DNA of 64,000 bases from HGM04593 sp045631905 (GTDB taxonomy: Bacteria > Bacteroidota > Bacteroidia > Bacteroidales > Bacteroidaceae): positions 1 to 64,000 of the forward strand of contig JAZQVO010000012.1 of NCBI GenBank assembly GCA_045631905.1, read 5' to 3'. This document shows, piece after piece, positions 54,719-64,000 of this stretch (position 1 is its first letter; every line of letters begins with the position of its first letter). The translations under genes were made by a program, and so were the position numbers. The notes under the pieces are model-generated. The model worked only from the letters and a program-made list of their open reading frames with translations, was not told the origin of the DNA and did no database searches.

Positions 54719-57373
54719 TTAATCCTCTAACTCCAACACATCGCAACCACGAATATCCTGTGTCTTGTCGTACACAAACAACATATATCCATAGTATATA
54801 TAATCACAAATCTCCGATACGTTTATCGTAATATTGGGGTTGTCGGCCACCTCAAGATAGAAGAGGTTATATGGCATGGTATCCTCAACCTTACGAATAT
54901 CGTTACCACCCATGAGAAGATAGCGCAAACCTATGTGTTGCCATATACCGGTGGGCCACTCGAGCATGCAACGGTTACCGTTCTCGTCGCTCTGGTGACG
55001 AATGAAGTAACGCGCAAGACCCGAAACGCTCAAAGGCTGTGTGGGGAAGTGGTCGAAGCTGTTGTAGCTTATGTCGATACCGGTGAGATAGGGGAGGTTG
55101 CGAGCATAAAAATCGTCGGTAAGTTCTGTGAGGCTGTTGTAGCTCAAATCTATCGCCTCCAAAAGATAGGCTTTATCACCCTTCAACGCCCCCTCGGGAA
55201 TCTCAGTCATGCCGTTACCCGACAGCACAAGATAACCCATGGGAGAGTTTTTCTTGAAAAGTATGCCGGGGAAGGTCTTTAAGTTATTGTGAGAAAGGTT
55301 CACCTGCTGAACATTCAAGCCTTTAAAATCGTCGCCGTTCTCAAACTCGCTTATCTTGTTGTGAGAGAAGTTTATCGAGGGGCATATATACACCGATTTT
55401 GCGTTGAAGATATCGGGGAACACCTCTATCTCGTTGTGGCTTGCACTGAAACTTTCCAGCTGTGTGTAACCACAGAAATAACCGTTGATATTGGGTATTC
55501 TCTTTATTTTGTTATAGTCAAGATACACCTTGGCAAGGTTTATCTCTTTGCCGAAGGCATGGAGTTTCTCTATCTGGTTGTTGGTACAGTCGAGCAGACC
55601 GAGTTTCTTCATCTTCTTGAGATATTTGCACTCGGGGAACTCTTTCAGGTTGTTGTAACCCATGTATATACCCTGAATTTTTTCACCGCTCTTACCCTCG
55701 ATAAGGCCTATCCAGTTTTCGAGCAGTGTTTCTGCCGAGATACCCTTCATGCAGGCTACGTTAAGTATCAGCAACTCGGGGATTTGCGAGAGCATATCCA
55801 TGGGGAGGGTATTCATCTCGGGACAGTTGTATATCTCTACGTCAGTGAGGTTGGTAAAATTCTCCCAACTCCAAGAATCCTCTTCGTCGGCATATTTATG
55901 ACCTTCATCTATGTCGTCGACAAAGAAATTATCACTCTTGATGGGTGAGTTGGCAATAAAGAACTGACTCAACTGTGTACAGCGCATCAAAGCCTTTGAT
56001 ATACCTGTGATTTGGTTGGTCTTGTCGCCAAACTGTATGGCTTTTGTCTGCACACCCTTCAAAAGAGGTTTCTCGTTTTTGTCGAGCTCTATGGTCTTTT
56101 GCCAATCTTTTGACAAGAACGTACGAAAATCGACCTCGAGATTGTTCTTCTCGTAGTCGGAACGAACAGCCAACTTCTGTTCGTCGCTCATGTTGGGGAA
56201 GATGTGACCACCAAGCTGTTCGGAGTGACTGCCAAGGTACAATATCTCCAGGTCGGTGAGCTGACCTATTGCCGAAGGCACAACACCCTTGGCGCCGAAG
56301 CCCTCCAAAGAGATAGTTGCCACACGACCATCGCTATGCAACTGCACACCGGGCTGATCGCCCCACAGGTCAATATCCTTGTTAAAATACCAGTTACTGC
56401 CCACAGGTTCCACTATACCTGCATACTTCCAGTTGGGGCCATCGAGAGCCTCCCAAATTTCTTTGAGAGCAATATAGTCCTTTATGCGCTCTTCGGTACC
56501 TTTTATATCGAAAGGCACATCTACCTCCTTCGACAACTCATTATCGACAACGGTAAAGGTTTTGTCGGTGGTGTTGTATACCTCGCCAAGCTGTTTGGTT
56601 GCCTTTTTATCGGAGTAGGCTGTGAAGCTGTACACCTTATAATTACCGGCGGGCAACCAAAAAACAGAGTCGCAACGCAGATAAGATGTCTCGCTGTTGC
56701 CCTTCTCCTCTGTCGCATCGTTGTTAAAGTCGAAAACATGCTTTGTGGTAATCTTCTCCAAGGTTGTCTTTTCGAGAGTAAAGAGATTCTGCACGGTAAC
56801 ATCTATCGACAGGATATTGCTCATGGGGAAAGAGTTATCCTCCTCGGTAGCAGAGGCACGTGTCAAAGCCTCGGCAATATTCTTTGTCACTTTGAATGTA
56901 ACCTGTCCGCGACCTTTTACTGCAACAGATATATTTTTTGTAACAAGACCACCCGATACTACGGTTATATTGCCGTTGTTCACATCGGACGATATAAGTT
57001 CCTCGTCTCTTTGGTTATACAAAGTGTAACCGATGAGTTTATAGTCGCCCGCAATAAGTTTCATTTTATCGCTGCGCAAACCAAACTCGGCATTATCCTC
57101 GTTGTATGAGTTGAGCAACAAGGTTTGCGATATTGTCGATTTTGCACCGTTCAACAACACCTTTATCTTGTGAGCTTCGGCCAACCTGTCGAGCTGTTGC
57201 AAAGCACGAGTCTTGGCACCTTGCCCCTCGACCGATTCGTTCTTGTATAGCTTGAACTGCACATAACCGTACAATTCGGTGGGTTGCGCCGAATCATCGT
57301 CGGAACAACCGACCAAGCCCATTGCCATGAAGGCAAAGAGCAAGGTCAATAGGTATAAATTCTTCTTATTCAT
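54719..57373 (-). CDS. Leucine-rich-repeat surface lipoprotein with DUF4458-like N-terminus
   Basis: 884 aa. Lipobox (LVGC) with CSDDDS after it. The N-terminal part (about 30-290: ELYGYVQFKLYKNES, IKVLLNGAKSTISQTLLL, DYKLIGYTLYNQRDEEL) matches the DUF4458 type as I recall it. The remainder is leucine-rich repeats (for example GVVPSAIGQLTDLEILYLGSHSEQLGG, LLNLSHNNLKTFPG-like blocks, SYNSFDHFP). Such proteins bind other proteins; target unknown. Middle gene of the operon; 21 bp upstream of the BACON-LRR gene. Confidence 0.8.
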   Translation of the reverse strand: MNKKNLYLLTLLFAFMAMGLVGCSDDDSAQPTELYGYVQFKLYKNESVEGQGAKTRALQQLDRLAEAHKIKVLLNGAKSTISQTLLLNSYNEDNAEFGLRSDKMKLIAGDYKLIGYTLYNQRDEELISSDVNNGNITVVSGGLVTKNISVAVKGRGQVTFKVTKNIAEALTRASATEEDNSFPMSNILSIDVTVQNLFTLEKTTLEKITTKHVFDFNNDATEEKGNSETSYLRCDSVFWLPAGNYKVYSFTAYSDKKATKQLGEVYNTTDKTFTVVDNELSKEVDVPFDIKGTEERIKDYIALKEIWEALDGPNWKYAGIVEPVGSNWYFNKDIDLWGDQPGVQLHSDGRVATISLEGFGAKGVVPSAIGQLTDLEILYLGSHSEQLGGHIFPNMSDEQKLAVRSDYEKNNLEVDFRTFLSKDWQKTIELDKNEKPLLKGVQTKAIQFGDKTNQITGISKALMRCTQLSQFFIANSPIKSDNFFVDDIDEGHKYADEEDSWSWENFTNLTDVEIYNCPEMNTLPMDMLSQIPELLILNVACMKGISAETLLENWIGLIEGKSGEKIQGIYMGYNNLKEFPECKYLKKMKKLGLLDCTNNQIEKLHAFGKEINLAKVYLDYNKIKRIPNINGYFCGYTQLESFSASHNEIEVFPDIFNAKSVYICPSINFSHNKISEFENGDDFKGLNVQQVNLSHNNLKTFPGILFKKNSPMGYLVLSGNGMTEIPEGALKGDKAYLLEAIDLSYNSLTELTDDFYARNLPYLTGIDISYNSFDHFPTQPLSVSGLARYFIRHQSDENGNRCMLEWPTGIWQHIGLRYLLMGGNDIRKVEDTMPYNLFYLEVADNPNITINVSEICDYIYYGYMLFVYDKTQDIRGCDVLELED

Positions 57374-57390
57374 TTATCCTCAATCTTAAA

Positions 57391-58908
57391 TCAGTTATTA
57401 ACCGGCAAAACAACAAGAGCCTTCTTGTTTACATTGTTTATGTGCAGACGCATGACAGTCGGCTTGGTAATTCCGGCTGTGGGTACCTTGAATTTTATTA
57501 TGTAGTAACCCTCGCTGTTCTTGCTCTTAGAGGGAGAGCCCCAGCTACGCACACTCACCTCGCCTTTATCGTCGTAGATGCTGAAACCGCCACCGTACCA
57601 CTCGTCGTCGGTGTATAGTGTGTTCACCTCGTATTTTACACCGGGAGTACCTGTGAAGGTGTATACCTCGGTGATACCAAGCTCGCTGCTCACCCAGTCG
57701 TAAATTTCGCCCGAGGTTATTTGCTCGCATGCAACTTTCTCGCCTGCCTCGGTTACAATATCGAAGCCTTCGGCTGCATGCAGATCCTTCTGGGTTACCT
57801 CCATCACAACATAGTCGAGATGCGAATCGACAAAGGTCACGGCATCTTCTGCACCGTTGAGCTCGGCTACAAAGCTATCATATATACCCGAAGGCACGGC
57901 AAAAATATATGCCTTACGAGAACGGGCATCTTTGCCGGGAGTAAAGGGGGTGGCAGTAATGGTAACCTCCGATTGGTTGTCGCCACCCTGCTCGGCAAGC
58001 AACCAAGCGTTGTCGTCTATGGTTATTGAACCATCTTTCCCCTCCGACGCAAACAGGATTTTACAGTCGTAGTTGAAACAGCACAAAGAGTAGAGCATGC
58101 TGTTCTCTACGAGAATATCTTCCGAAGCACCCTCGAGCGAGGTTGCCGAGTTGCGGAAGGTTTTTCCGTCGAGAGAGAGCTCCCAGTCCCAAGGCGAGTT
58201 TGCACCCGTGATGAGCATCTTTTCAGGCGACATACCTTTATATATTATTGGGTATGCAACCTCCACCGTGCCATCGTTGCTTGCGAGCACCATCTCGCCC
58301 TCCATGGCAAAAGGCACATTCTCTTCGAGCACGTTTAATGTGTATGAGCCGTTATACAACTGGGGCTCTCCTATCCACGAGGGATACGACTTTATTCCGC
58401 AGTTGTAATTTGCATCGATGCTTATGGTAGTCGATGTGCCGTTGCCCATCTCTATTGATTTGAGCACCTCGCCATCTTCGCCTTTTATATTGGTTACCTG
58501 CTTTTGAGCATGGCGATAGATAGAGCCGTAGTAATACTCTTTATCGCCATAAACAAAGGTTATGCCTGCCGAAGCAGCTTCGAAGGTGCGGGCATCGTTG
58601 GTAATCTTCATGTACACGGTGTGAGTACCGGCTTCGCCACGCAGGTCGTTAAAGTAAAAACCATCTTCGGTTGCCGAGAAGAGCACCCACATCTTGTCCG
58701 AGACAAGACGCCAAGAGGTGTTGCTGTTAAACTCTATTGTGGTAATAATTTGCTCCTTGCTGTCGAGCTCTGCCATGTCATAAGGCTCGGCGTTCAACAC
58801 TTTAAGGCTGGGCTCCGCCACAGAGTCGTCATCGCTCGAACAAGCAACAAAACCACAAACAGCAAAGGCTAACAGGCCTGTCAAGAGTATATTTTTAATA
58901 TTCTTCAT
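57391..58908 (-). CDS. Surface lipoprotein of DUF5003/BACON type
   Basis: 505 aa. Lipobox (FVAC) with SSDDDS following. The N-terminal half shows two BACON-like units (NSNTSWRLVSDKMWVLFS, SYPSWIGEPQLYNGSYTLNV). The second half has a module with VKYEVNTLYTDDEWYGGGFSIYD, then an end IMRLHINNVNKKALVVLPVNN-like. I believe this is the DUF5003 family, but the name is from memory of similar SusCD-linked loci. No catalytic residues; probably a surface binding protein. Confidence 0.6.
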   Translation of the reverse strand: MKNIKNILLTGLLAFAVCGFVACSSDDDSVAEPSLKVLNAEPYDMAELDSKEQIITTIEFNSNTSWRLVSDKMWVLFSATEDGFYFNDLRGEAGTHTVYMKITNDARTFEAASAGITFVYGDKEYYYGSIYRHAQKQVTNIKGEDGEVLKSIEMGNGTSTTISIDANYNCGIKSYPSWIGEPQLYNGSYTLNVLEENVPFAMEGEMVLASNDGTVEVAYPIIYKGMSPEKMLITGANSPWDWELSLDGKTFRNSATSLEGASEDILVENSMLYSLCCFNYDCKILFASEGKDGSITIDDNAWLLAEQGGDNQSEVTITATPFTPGKDARSRKAYIFAVPSGIYDSFVAELNGAEDAVTFVDSHLDYVVMEVTQKDLHAAEGFDIVTEAGEKVACEQITSGEIYDWVSSELGITEVYTFTGTPGVKYEVNTLYTDDEWYGGGFSIYDDKGEVSVRSWGSPSKSKNSEGYYIIKFKVPTAGITKPTVMRLHINNVNKKALVVLPVNN

Positions 58909-58927
58909 ATCTGTTTGATTTATATCA

Positions 58928-59830
58928 TTAATAACCTTCGCGTCTTAGTTTCTCGGCCTCATCTTCGCTTATCCACTCTATTGCATTCACAAAATCACCA
59001 ACTACATTGGGATAGGCCATGCTGGGCACATATAGTGTCATATATTGGAAGATAAACTTCTCGCAACTACTGTAATACGAGGTATACATCGAGGGCTGAT
59101 ACATATTTATTATACCCTCCTCGCCGTAGAGCGTACCGAAGGCCTCGCTTGTGGGACCGAACTTCTGCTCCTCGAACTCTATTAGGGGGTTCAGAATATC
59201 GTTGGTCGTAAATTTCACTTTAAAATCGTAACCTTCGTAGAAGAAGTCCTTTATTATGATTGTGTTCTCGTTTTCGGGGTCTATAACCGAGTAGGTGAGA
59301 CGACCATCGACATTTGTATAGTTCTCCAAGAAGGTCGATAGTGCTATAAAACAAGGACCTGTAAAGGCGTTGATGTCGAACTTGCAAGCCTTTATCAGCA
59401 ACACGTTGGCATCGATGCCATATACATCGTTCTCGGTTTCGGTGGTGGGTATAAGACGCAGAGCAAAACCGAGCGAGTCGGTTACTGCAAGGTTGTCGGG
59501 ATAACCTTTTACCTCGAGGTTGCCCACAAGCTCACCGGCCTTTATGGTTACGGTGTTCGATTCTATGCTGTAATGACGACCCTCTATCGCATTGGAGATG
59601 CTGTCTACAATCTCCACACCAAATGTACGGTCGTAATCACATGCTCTTGTGGCTACGATGGGCACCTTGTAGCTGTCGCTTGTTTCGAGAACAGGAAACT
59701 CGTACAAAGTATCGGAGAACATAACAAAGCCCGGGCCGTTGTATGTTGTGTACTCTGCATCGGTGTCACATGCTGTGAACGAGAGGAGCAGAGCCGAGAC
59801 TATACATAAATTTCTTATTATCTGTTTCAT
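58928..59830 (-). CDS. Surface lipoprotein of DUF4984 type
   Basis: 300 aa. Lipobox (SFTAC) followed by DTDAEY. An N-terminal beta-sandwich resembling DUF4843/Calx-beta (VTRACDYDRTFGVEIVDSISNAIEGRHYSI-like strands) is joined to a C-terminal domain with aromatic-rich segments (YEGYDFKVKFTTNDI, MYQPSMYTSYYSSCEKF). Typical of the gene directly behind susD in Bacteroidales loci; the DUF4984 name is tentative. Likely part of the surface uptake complex. Confidence 0.6.
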   Translation of the reverse strand: MKQIIRNLCIVSALLLSFTACDTDAEYTTYNGPGFVMFSDTLYEFPVLETSDSYKVPIVATRACDYDRTFGVEIVDSISNAIEGRHYSIESNTVTIKAGELVGNLEVKGYPDNLAVTDSLGFALRLIPTTETENDVYGIDANVLLIKACKFDINAFTGPCFIALSTFLENYTNVDGRLTYSVIDPENENTIIIKDFFYEGYDFKVKFTTNDILNPLIEFEEQKFGPTSEAFGTLYGEEGIINMYQPSMYTSYYSSCEKFIFQYMTLYVPSMAYPNVVGDFVNAIEWISEDEAEKLRREGY

Positions 59831-59847
59831 ATATAATCCTTTATTTG

Positions 59848-61380
59848 TTATTTGTTACTTTTATTACCCACTATCTGAGAGCCGGGTGCATCGAGCTCAT
59901 GCTGAGGTATGGGCCACACGAAAAGAGGGTTCTCCTTGTCCACCTTCAAACTGCTACCGTGGGGCAACGACTGCTCCTGAGGCTCACGCTCAAAGCCTTT
60001 CTCCCAACGTTTGAGATCCTGCAAACGGAAACCCTCCATGTAGAGTTCCTTCACACGCTCCTCCTCTATTATAGTCATCGCGTTGTCGGCATTCATGGCT
60101 ACACCGCCACCAAAAGAGGTGTAACGCTTTGAACGCAAGGCCGAGATATCCTTACCCGCCTTGTTGTAGTCGGGGGTAGGTTTGCGTGCATAGGCCTCGG
60201 CACGAATGAGGTACTGTTCCGAAAGGCGGAACACCTTGGGCATGCTCACATGCAACAACTGTGCCGAGTTGAAGAGGTCGGCGTTACCATAGTACTTGTA
60301 GAGCAAAGGCCACTGCAAACCATGTGTGTAACCTGTCTGCACATTCACAAAGAAGATATCATCGCGAAGGTCGTTGGTCTCGTAGAGGTTGAAAACCCAA
60401 AGAGCAGGCACATAGTCGGGGTAGTAGTTCGAATAGTCGAAGTTCCAGAAGATTCGGCCTAACGCACCACCATAATTTGTGGTAGTGTAACCCACCTTCC
60501 AGATGGTTTCGAAAGCAAGGTCGTGCTCCCACATATACTGATAGTAGCTCACACCCGATGTGGCCTCGGTATTAACACTTGCAAGCTCGTAGTACCCGCT
60601 GTCGATAATTTTTGTCGAATATTTGATAGCTTCGTCCCAATCGCGCATATAAAGAGCGACACGGGCACGGAGAGCATACACGGTATATTCGTTAAAGTAT
60701 TCGGCGGCGTTAAACAACTCGCCATCAACCGATGTGTCGTAGTCTTCGCCCAAAGCAAGATACTCGGCGGCACGGTCGAGCTCGCCAAGCACAAATTGGT
60801 AAGAGTCGTAGAGCGATGCACGCTTAATCTCCTTTTTACCATAATAGCTGTCGGCAATTACTATTCCGAGCTCGTTTTTAGCCTCATCGTCCGACTTGTA
60901 ATCGACGCAGAAGAGCTTTATGAGCTCGGCATGAGCAAGCGCACGGGCAAACACAGCCTCTCCACGCAGACGCTCCAAATAGTCGAGGTCATCGTCATCG
61001 GTAATAGTTTTTTCGAGCTTAACGGCATTGTCGAGGAAGAAGTTACAGTTTCCTATCACCTCGTATAGCGAAGCATACACAGCCTCGATCTCGGTGCTGG
61101 TGGGGAGTATATCCCAACGCCATATTGAACCATAGGTGTTAGAGTAACCGTTCACCGCATATACAAAGTCGCTTTGAATATCGGGCAACAGGGTGAGATA
61201 ACCGCTGTAAAGAGCACTGCTCATGAGCGACGAATATATACCAATAACAGCCTCGTCGGCCTGGTCGATGTTTGTTATCGCCTTATGCTCCTCTATTGCA
61301 TTTTCGGGGAACTTGTCCAAGCAAGATGTTGCTCCAAACGACAAAAGAGCAAGTAGTATAAATATCTTTATATTTTTCAT
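59848..61380 (-). CDS. SusD/RagB-family outer-membrane lipoprotein
   Basis: 510 aa. Lipobox (GATSC, lipid Cys20) with LDKFPENA following, a common SusD start. Tetratricopeptide-like helices with YLERLRGEAVFARALAHAELIKLF and the C-terminal MPKVFRLSEQYLIRAEAYAR...DISALRSKR...ERVKELYMEGFRLQDLKRW, all hallmark SusD blocks. Acts as the lid that closes over the SusC barrel. 17 bp upstream of the DUF4984-type gene and 15 bp after susC. The bound ligand could be peptide rather than sugar given the operon's contents. Confidence 0.95.
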   Translation of the reverse strand: MKNIKIFILLALLSFGATSCLDKFPENAIEEHKAITNIDQADEAVIGIYSSLMSSALYSGYLTLLPDIQSDFVYAVNGYSNTYGSIWRWDILPTSTEIEAVYASLYEVIGNCNFFLDNAVKLEKTITDDDDLDYLERLRGEAVFARALAHAELIKLFCVDYKSDDEAKNELGIVIADSYYGKKEIKRASLYDSYQFVLGELDRAAEYLALGEDYDTSVDGELFNAAEYFNEYTVYALRARVALYMRDWDEAIKYSTKIIDSGYYELASVNTEATSGVSYYQYMWEHDLAFETIWKVGYTTTNYGGALGRIFWNFDYSNYYPDYVPALWVFNLYETNDLRDDIFFVNVQTGYTHGLQWPLLYKYYGNADLFNSAQLLHVSMPKVFRLSEQYLIRAEAYARKPTPDYNKAGKDISALRSKRYTSFGGGVAMNADNAMTIIEEERVKELYMEGFRLQDLKRWEKGFEREPQEQSLPHGSSLKVDKENPLFVWPIPQHELDAPGSQIVGNKSNK

Positions 61381-61395
61381 AATAGTCTCTTGTTT

Positions 61396-64000
61396 TTAGA
61401 ACGTAATCTCCAAACCACATGTATACTGGCGCGACATGGGATATTGCGCCGCGTAAATATTGTTTGCACCCTCGGGGTCCACACCGCTGAACTTTGTAAC
61501 GGTAAAGAGGTTCTGTCCCTGCACATAGAGACGCATACGGCTCAGAGCCTTTGTCTTTTTGAGCAACGAAGCAGGCAGCTCATAGCTGAGCATGAGGTTC
61601 TTTAAACGCAGGAACGAAGCATCTTCGAGGAAACGCGTATCCATTTGAGGAGTAATGCCGTAACGGGGAATATCGGCAATATCACCGGGTTTCTTCCAGC
61701 GGTTGTACAACATACGCTTCGACTGGTTGTAACCTGTGTACAAGCCGTTGCTCTCCTCGAAGAAACGGTCGTTATTGAACATCCAACGGTCTTTAACCCA
61801 ACTGAAATTAGCTGTGAGTGAAAGCCCCTTGTAGCTTACCGATGTTCCGAAACCACCCTGCCAAGGAGCAATATAGTTCTTGCCAACCATCACCTTGTCG
61901 CTCTCGTTGCACTCGGTGGTGATGTTACCATCTTTGTCGTACCAAAGAGCATCACCGTTTGCGGGGTTCACGCCTGCATAACGGTTCATGAAGAACTCGC
62001 CAACGGGGTGACCTACAACCAACTTTGTTGCTGTGGTACCCACAACATACTCGCGAACACCATTGTAGAGGTCGGTTATCTCGTTTTTGTTATATGAGGC
62101 ATTTGCACTTACGTTCCACACAAAATCGTCGGTGCGTATAATGTCGGCATTAAGCGAAATTTCGGCACCTTTGTTCACCATGGTACCCACGTTGTCCCAA
62201 CGGCTTCCGAAACCGTTGTTTACATAGGACTGCGGTACAGCCATGAGCATGTCGGTGGTCTTCTTGTAATAAAGCTCTATATCGGCATTTATGCGATGGA
62301 AGAAACCGAGGTGGAAAGCCACGTTCGATGTCCAGAGCTTTTCCCAGCTCAAATCTTCGTTACCCTCGCTCGCAGGGGTGATACCGGGGTTATCCTTGTA
62401 GTTACTACCACTACTTACAAGAGCAAGGTGGTCGTAGTCGGGTATTGTGGAGTTACCCGATGTACCTGTGCTCACTGCCACCTGTGCGTTTGTGAGCCAG
62501 TCGACCTTTTGCAAGAATTTCTCTCTTTTTGCGTTCCACATGAAGCCGAGCGACCAGAATGTAGCCCAACGACCATTCTTTCCGAAACGCGAAGAGGCAT
62601 CGGTACGAGCCGAGAAGTCTACATAATACTTGTCCATGAAGTTATATTCAGCACGGCCGAAGAACGAGAGGAAGGCGTGCGAAGAGTAGGTGTTGGCCCA
62701 CGATGTTGCACGTGTACCCGAAGAGAGCAAAGTGAAAGAGTCGTTGCTCTGACCGCGTGTCACCACCTGGAAGCCCTCGGAACGGTAATCGACACCCTCC
62801 TGACCAAGCATCAGATTGAAGTTATGCTTCTTGTTTATGTCGAAGAGATAGTTTGCCGTGTTGGTGATTGTGAGGTTCACGGTTGTACCCGACGCACGAC
62901 CGGCTGTACCCTGGTTGTTGTTACCAACGAAGCTGGGGTACGACTTCATGTCGGTTGTAGAGTGTGTAAAGTCTACACCCACCTGCGAACGCAACACAAG
63001 GTCTTTTATGGGAGAATATTCGGCATAAAGCACGCTGATAGCCTTGTATTTTGCAAGCTCCATGGGGTTATACTTAATCCATTCAAGAGGGTTGTAACCT
63101 TTACCCTCCCAGCTACCGTCTTTCGAAGAGGCAACCGAGCCGTCTTCTTTGAAGGGGTTCCAGTAGGGCAACATGAAACGGCATGCCGATATTGGTGTGT
63201 AAAGAGCATACTCACCATCGTCGGCCTGCTGAACCTCCTCGTATGTGAGCATGGTGTTTGTACCCACCTTTATCTTGTCGCTTGCCTTTACATCGGCGTT
63301 CACACGCATATTGTAGCGACGGAAGGTCGAAGCCTGTGCAATACCCTCTTGGTCGAAGAAACCTGCCGAAACAAAGTAGTTGAGCTTGTCGGTCGCATGG
63401 TTAAGCGAGAGGTCGTAGCTCTGCAAGCCGGCCTTGTCGTTGAAGACAGCGTCGAGCCAGTTTACATCTGTTTTTGAAAGGATATTATAATCTTGCCCTT
63501 TGTCGAGACCAAGTTCCTTTTCAAACTCAATGCGCTCGGCAGTGTTCATAAGTGTCCAGTTGCCATGCGCTATATTTGAGAAGCCCCACTGAGAACGGAA
63601 GGTGACGTTCACCTTTTCGGTACTTGTTCCACGCTTACTTGTGATGACCACCACACCGTTAGCCGCACGTGCACCATAGATAGATGTAGAAGAGGCATCT
63701 TTTAACACGTTGATGCTCTCTATGTCGGCAGGGTTGATGGTGTTAAAATCGCTCGCCGTGATGGGCACACCGTCTAATATAAAAAGAGGTGATGTTCCCG
63801 AGCTGATTGAGTTGGTACCGCGAATTTGAAAAGTTGCCGCCTTGCTGGGCTCACCCGAGTTGGAGAGCACGGTCATACCGGGGGTTAAACCCTGCAACGC
63901 CTGGTCGAAACCCGCAGTAGGTACATTTTCAATTTTTTCGGCTTTTACAGTAGATACCGAACCTGTGATGGTACCTTTCTTGCGCACACCGTAACCGACA
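61396..64000 (-). CDS. SusC/RagA-family TonB-linked outer-membrane transporter (5' end outside window)
   Basis: 867 residues are visible; the frame is open through the window edge (VGYGVRKKGT at the edge), so the signal peptide, carboxypeptidase-like domain and TonB box lie outside. The plug domain is at the edge: ENVPTAGFDQALQGLTPGMTV, FQIRGTNSISSGTSPLFILDGVPI, INPADIESINVLKDASSTSIYGARAANGVV. The rest is a 22-strand barrel ending in FTVTKFSGVDPEGANN...CGLEITF. Imports large ligands with SusD using TonB energy. First visible gene of the operon; its promoter and any regulator lie beyond the window. Confidence 0.96.
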   Translation of the reverse strand, partial: VGYGVRKKGTITGSVSTVKAEKIENVPTAGFDQALQGLTPGMTVLSNSGEPSKAATFQIRGTNSISSGTSPLFILDGVPITASDFNTINPADIESINVLKDASSTSIYGARAANGVVVITSKRGTSTEKVNVTFRSQWGFSNIAHGNWTLMNTAERIEFEKELGLDKGQDYNILSKTDVNWLDAVFNDKAGLQSYDLSLNHATDKLNYFVSAGFFDQEGIAQASTFRRYNMRVNADVKASDKIKVGTNTMLTYEEVQQADDGEYALYTPISACRFMLPYWNPFKEDGSVASSKDGSWEGKGYNPLEWIKYNPMELAKYKAISVLYAEYSPIKDLVLRSQVGVDFTHSTTDMKSYPSFVGNNNQGTAGRASGTTVNLTITNTANYLFDINKKHNFNLMLGQEGVDYRSEGFQVVTRGQSNDSFTLLSSGTRATSWANTYSSHAFLSFFGRAEYNFMDKYYVDFSARTDASSRFGKNGRWATFWSLGFMWNAKREKFLQKVDWLTNAQVAVSTGTSGNSTIPDYDHLALVSSGSNYKDNPGITPASEGNEDLSWEKLWTSNVAFHLGFFHRINADIELYYKKTTDMLMAVPQSYVNNGFGSRWDNVGTMVNKGAEISLNADIIRTDDFVWNVSANASYNKNEITDLYNGVREYVVGTTATKLVVGHPVGEFFMNRYAGVNPANGDALWYDKDGNITTECNESDKVMVGKNYIAPWQGGFGTSVSYKGLSLTANFSWVKDRWMFNNDRFFEESNGLYTGYNQSKRMLYNRWKKPGDIADIPRYGITPQMDTRFLEDASFLRLKNLMLSYELPASLLKKTKALSRMRLYVQGQNLFTVTKFSGVDPEGANNIYAAQYPMSRQYTCGLEITF

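Noticed and set aside
1..64000. Sialidase and SusCD operon as parts of one mucin-degrading locus
   Set aside because: They are separated by more than 40 kb of housekeeping genes with many terminators; no evidence of joint regulation.
1..64000. CRISPR arrays, insertion sequences, integrases or prophage genes
   Set aside because: Looked for spaced direct repeats, transposase or integrase motifs and terminal repeats; none found. The only short tandem repeats are the MraZ boxes and charged-linker codons.

Overview
The window is chromosomal DNA from a member of the order Bacteroidales (phylum Bacteroidota). This rests on several independent signs: a SusC/SusD outer-membrane pair, surface-type lipoproteins with acidic residues after the lipid cysteine, phylum-restricted families (DUF4294, DUF3127, DUF4835, DUF1573, BACON), a Rho factor with a long disordered insertion, a division/cell-wall cluster in the Bacteroidota gene order, and promoters of the TTTG-N19/20-TAnnTTTG type. 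Species cannot be fixed from the sequence alone. No insertion sequence, prophage, integrase or CRISPR array was seen.

Layout. (1) 1-6663, minus: the first 2221 codons of a giant secreted sialidase that also carries an SGNH esterase domain and a second, apparently dead SGNH copy. (2) 6904-12152: small metabolic operons (PfkB kinase + LOG hydrolase; thioesterase + small membrane protein + CoA-transferase + rRNA/tRNA methyltransferase) and a plus-strand DUF4294 gene. (3) 12355-17246: mfd and a secreted aminopeptidase C. (4) 17583-33295: mraZ-rsmH-ftsL-ftsI-murE-mraY-murD-ftsW-murG-murC-ftsQ-ftsA-ftsZ, then a yqeY-like gene. A MraZ operator is readable in front of mraZ. (5) 33306-40172: recO, tRNA-Glu, rpsT, gyrB, a membrane acyltransferase, a nitroreductase-like gene, tRNA-Cys and tilS. 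(6) 40224-46641, minus: the operon dnaN - DnaQ-type exonuclease - coaBC fused in frame to DUF4835 - recN - rlmB. (7) 46810-49198: DUF3127 gene and rho. (8) 49418-64000, minus: a nine-gene operon of SusC, SusD and surface lipoproteins (DUF4984-like, DUF5003-like, two leucine-rich-repeat proteins with DUF4458/BACON-type N-termini, a subtilisin), a DUF1573 protein and a small lipoprotein, closed by one terminator.

How the parts work together. The central cluster makes lipid II precursors and the divisome and is probably switched by MraZ at its own promoter. The dnaN operon couples replication, repair and CoA synthesis. The terminal operon looks like an uptake system for a protein or peptide substrate rather than a glycan: it has a SusCD import pair, a surface protease and protein-binding LRR lipoproteins, but no glycoside hydrolase. 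The sialidase at the other end is a separate unit.

The observations most worth following are the CoaBC-DUF4835 fusion, the active/dead SGNH pair in the sialidase, the protease-centred SusCD operon, and a set of intergenic terminators that are perfect palindromes with no dedicated loop.
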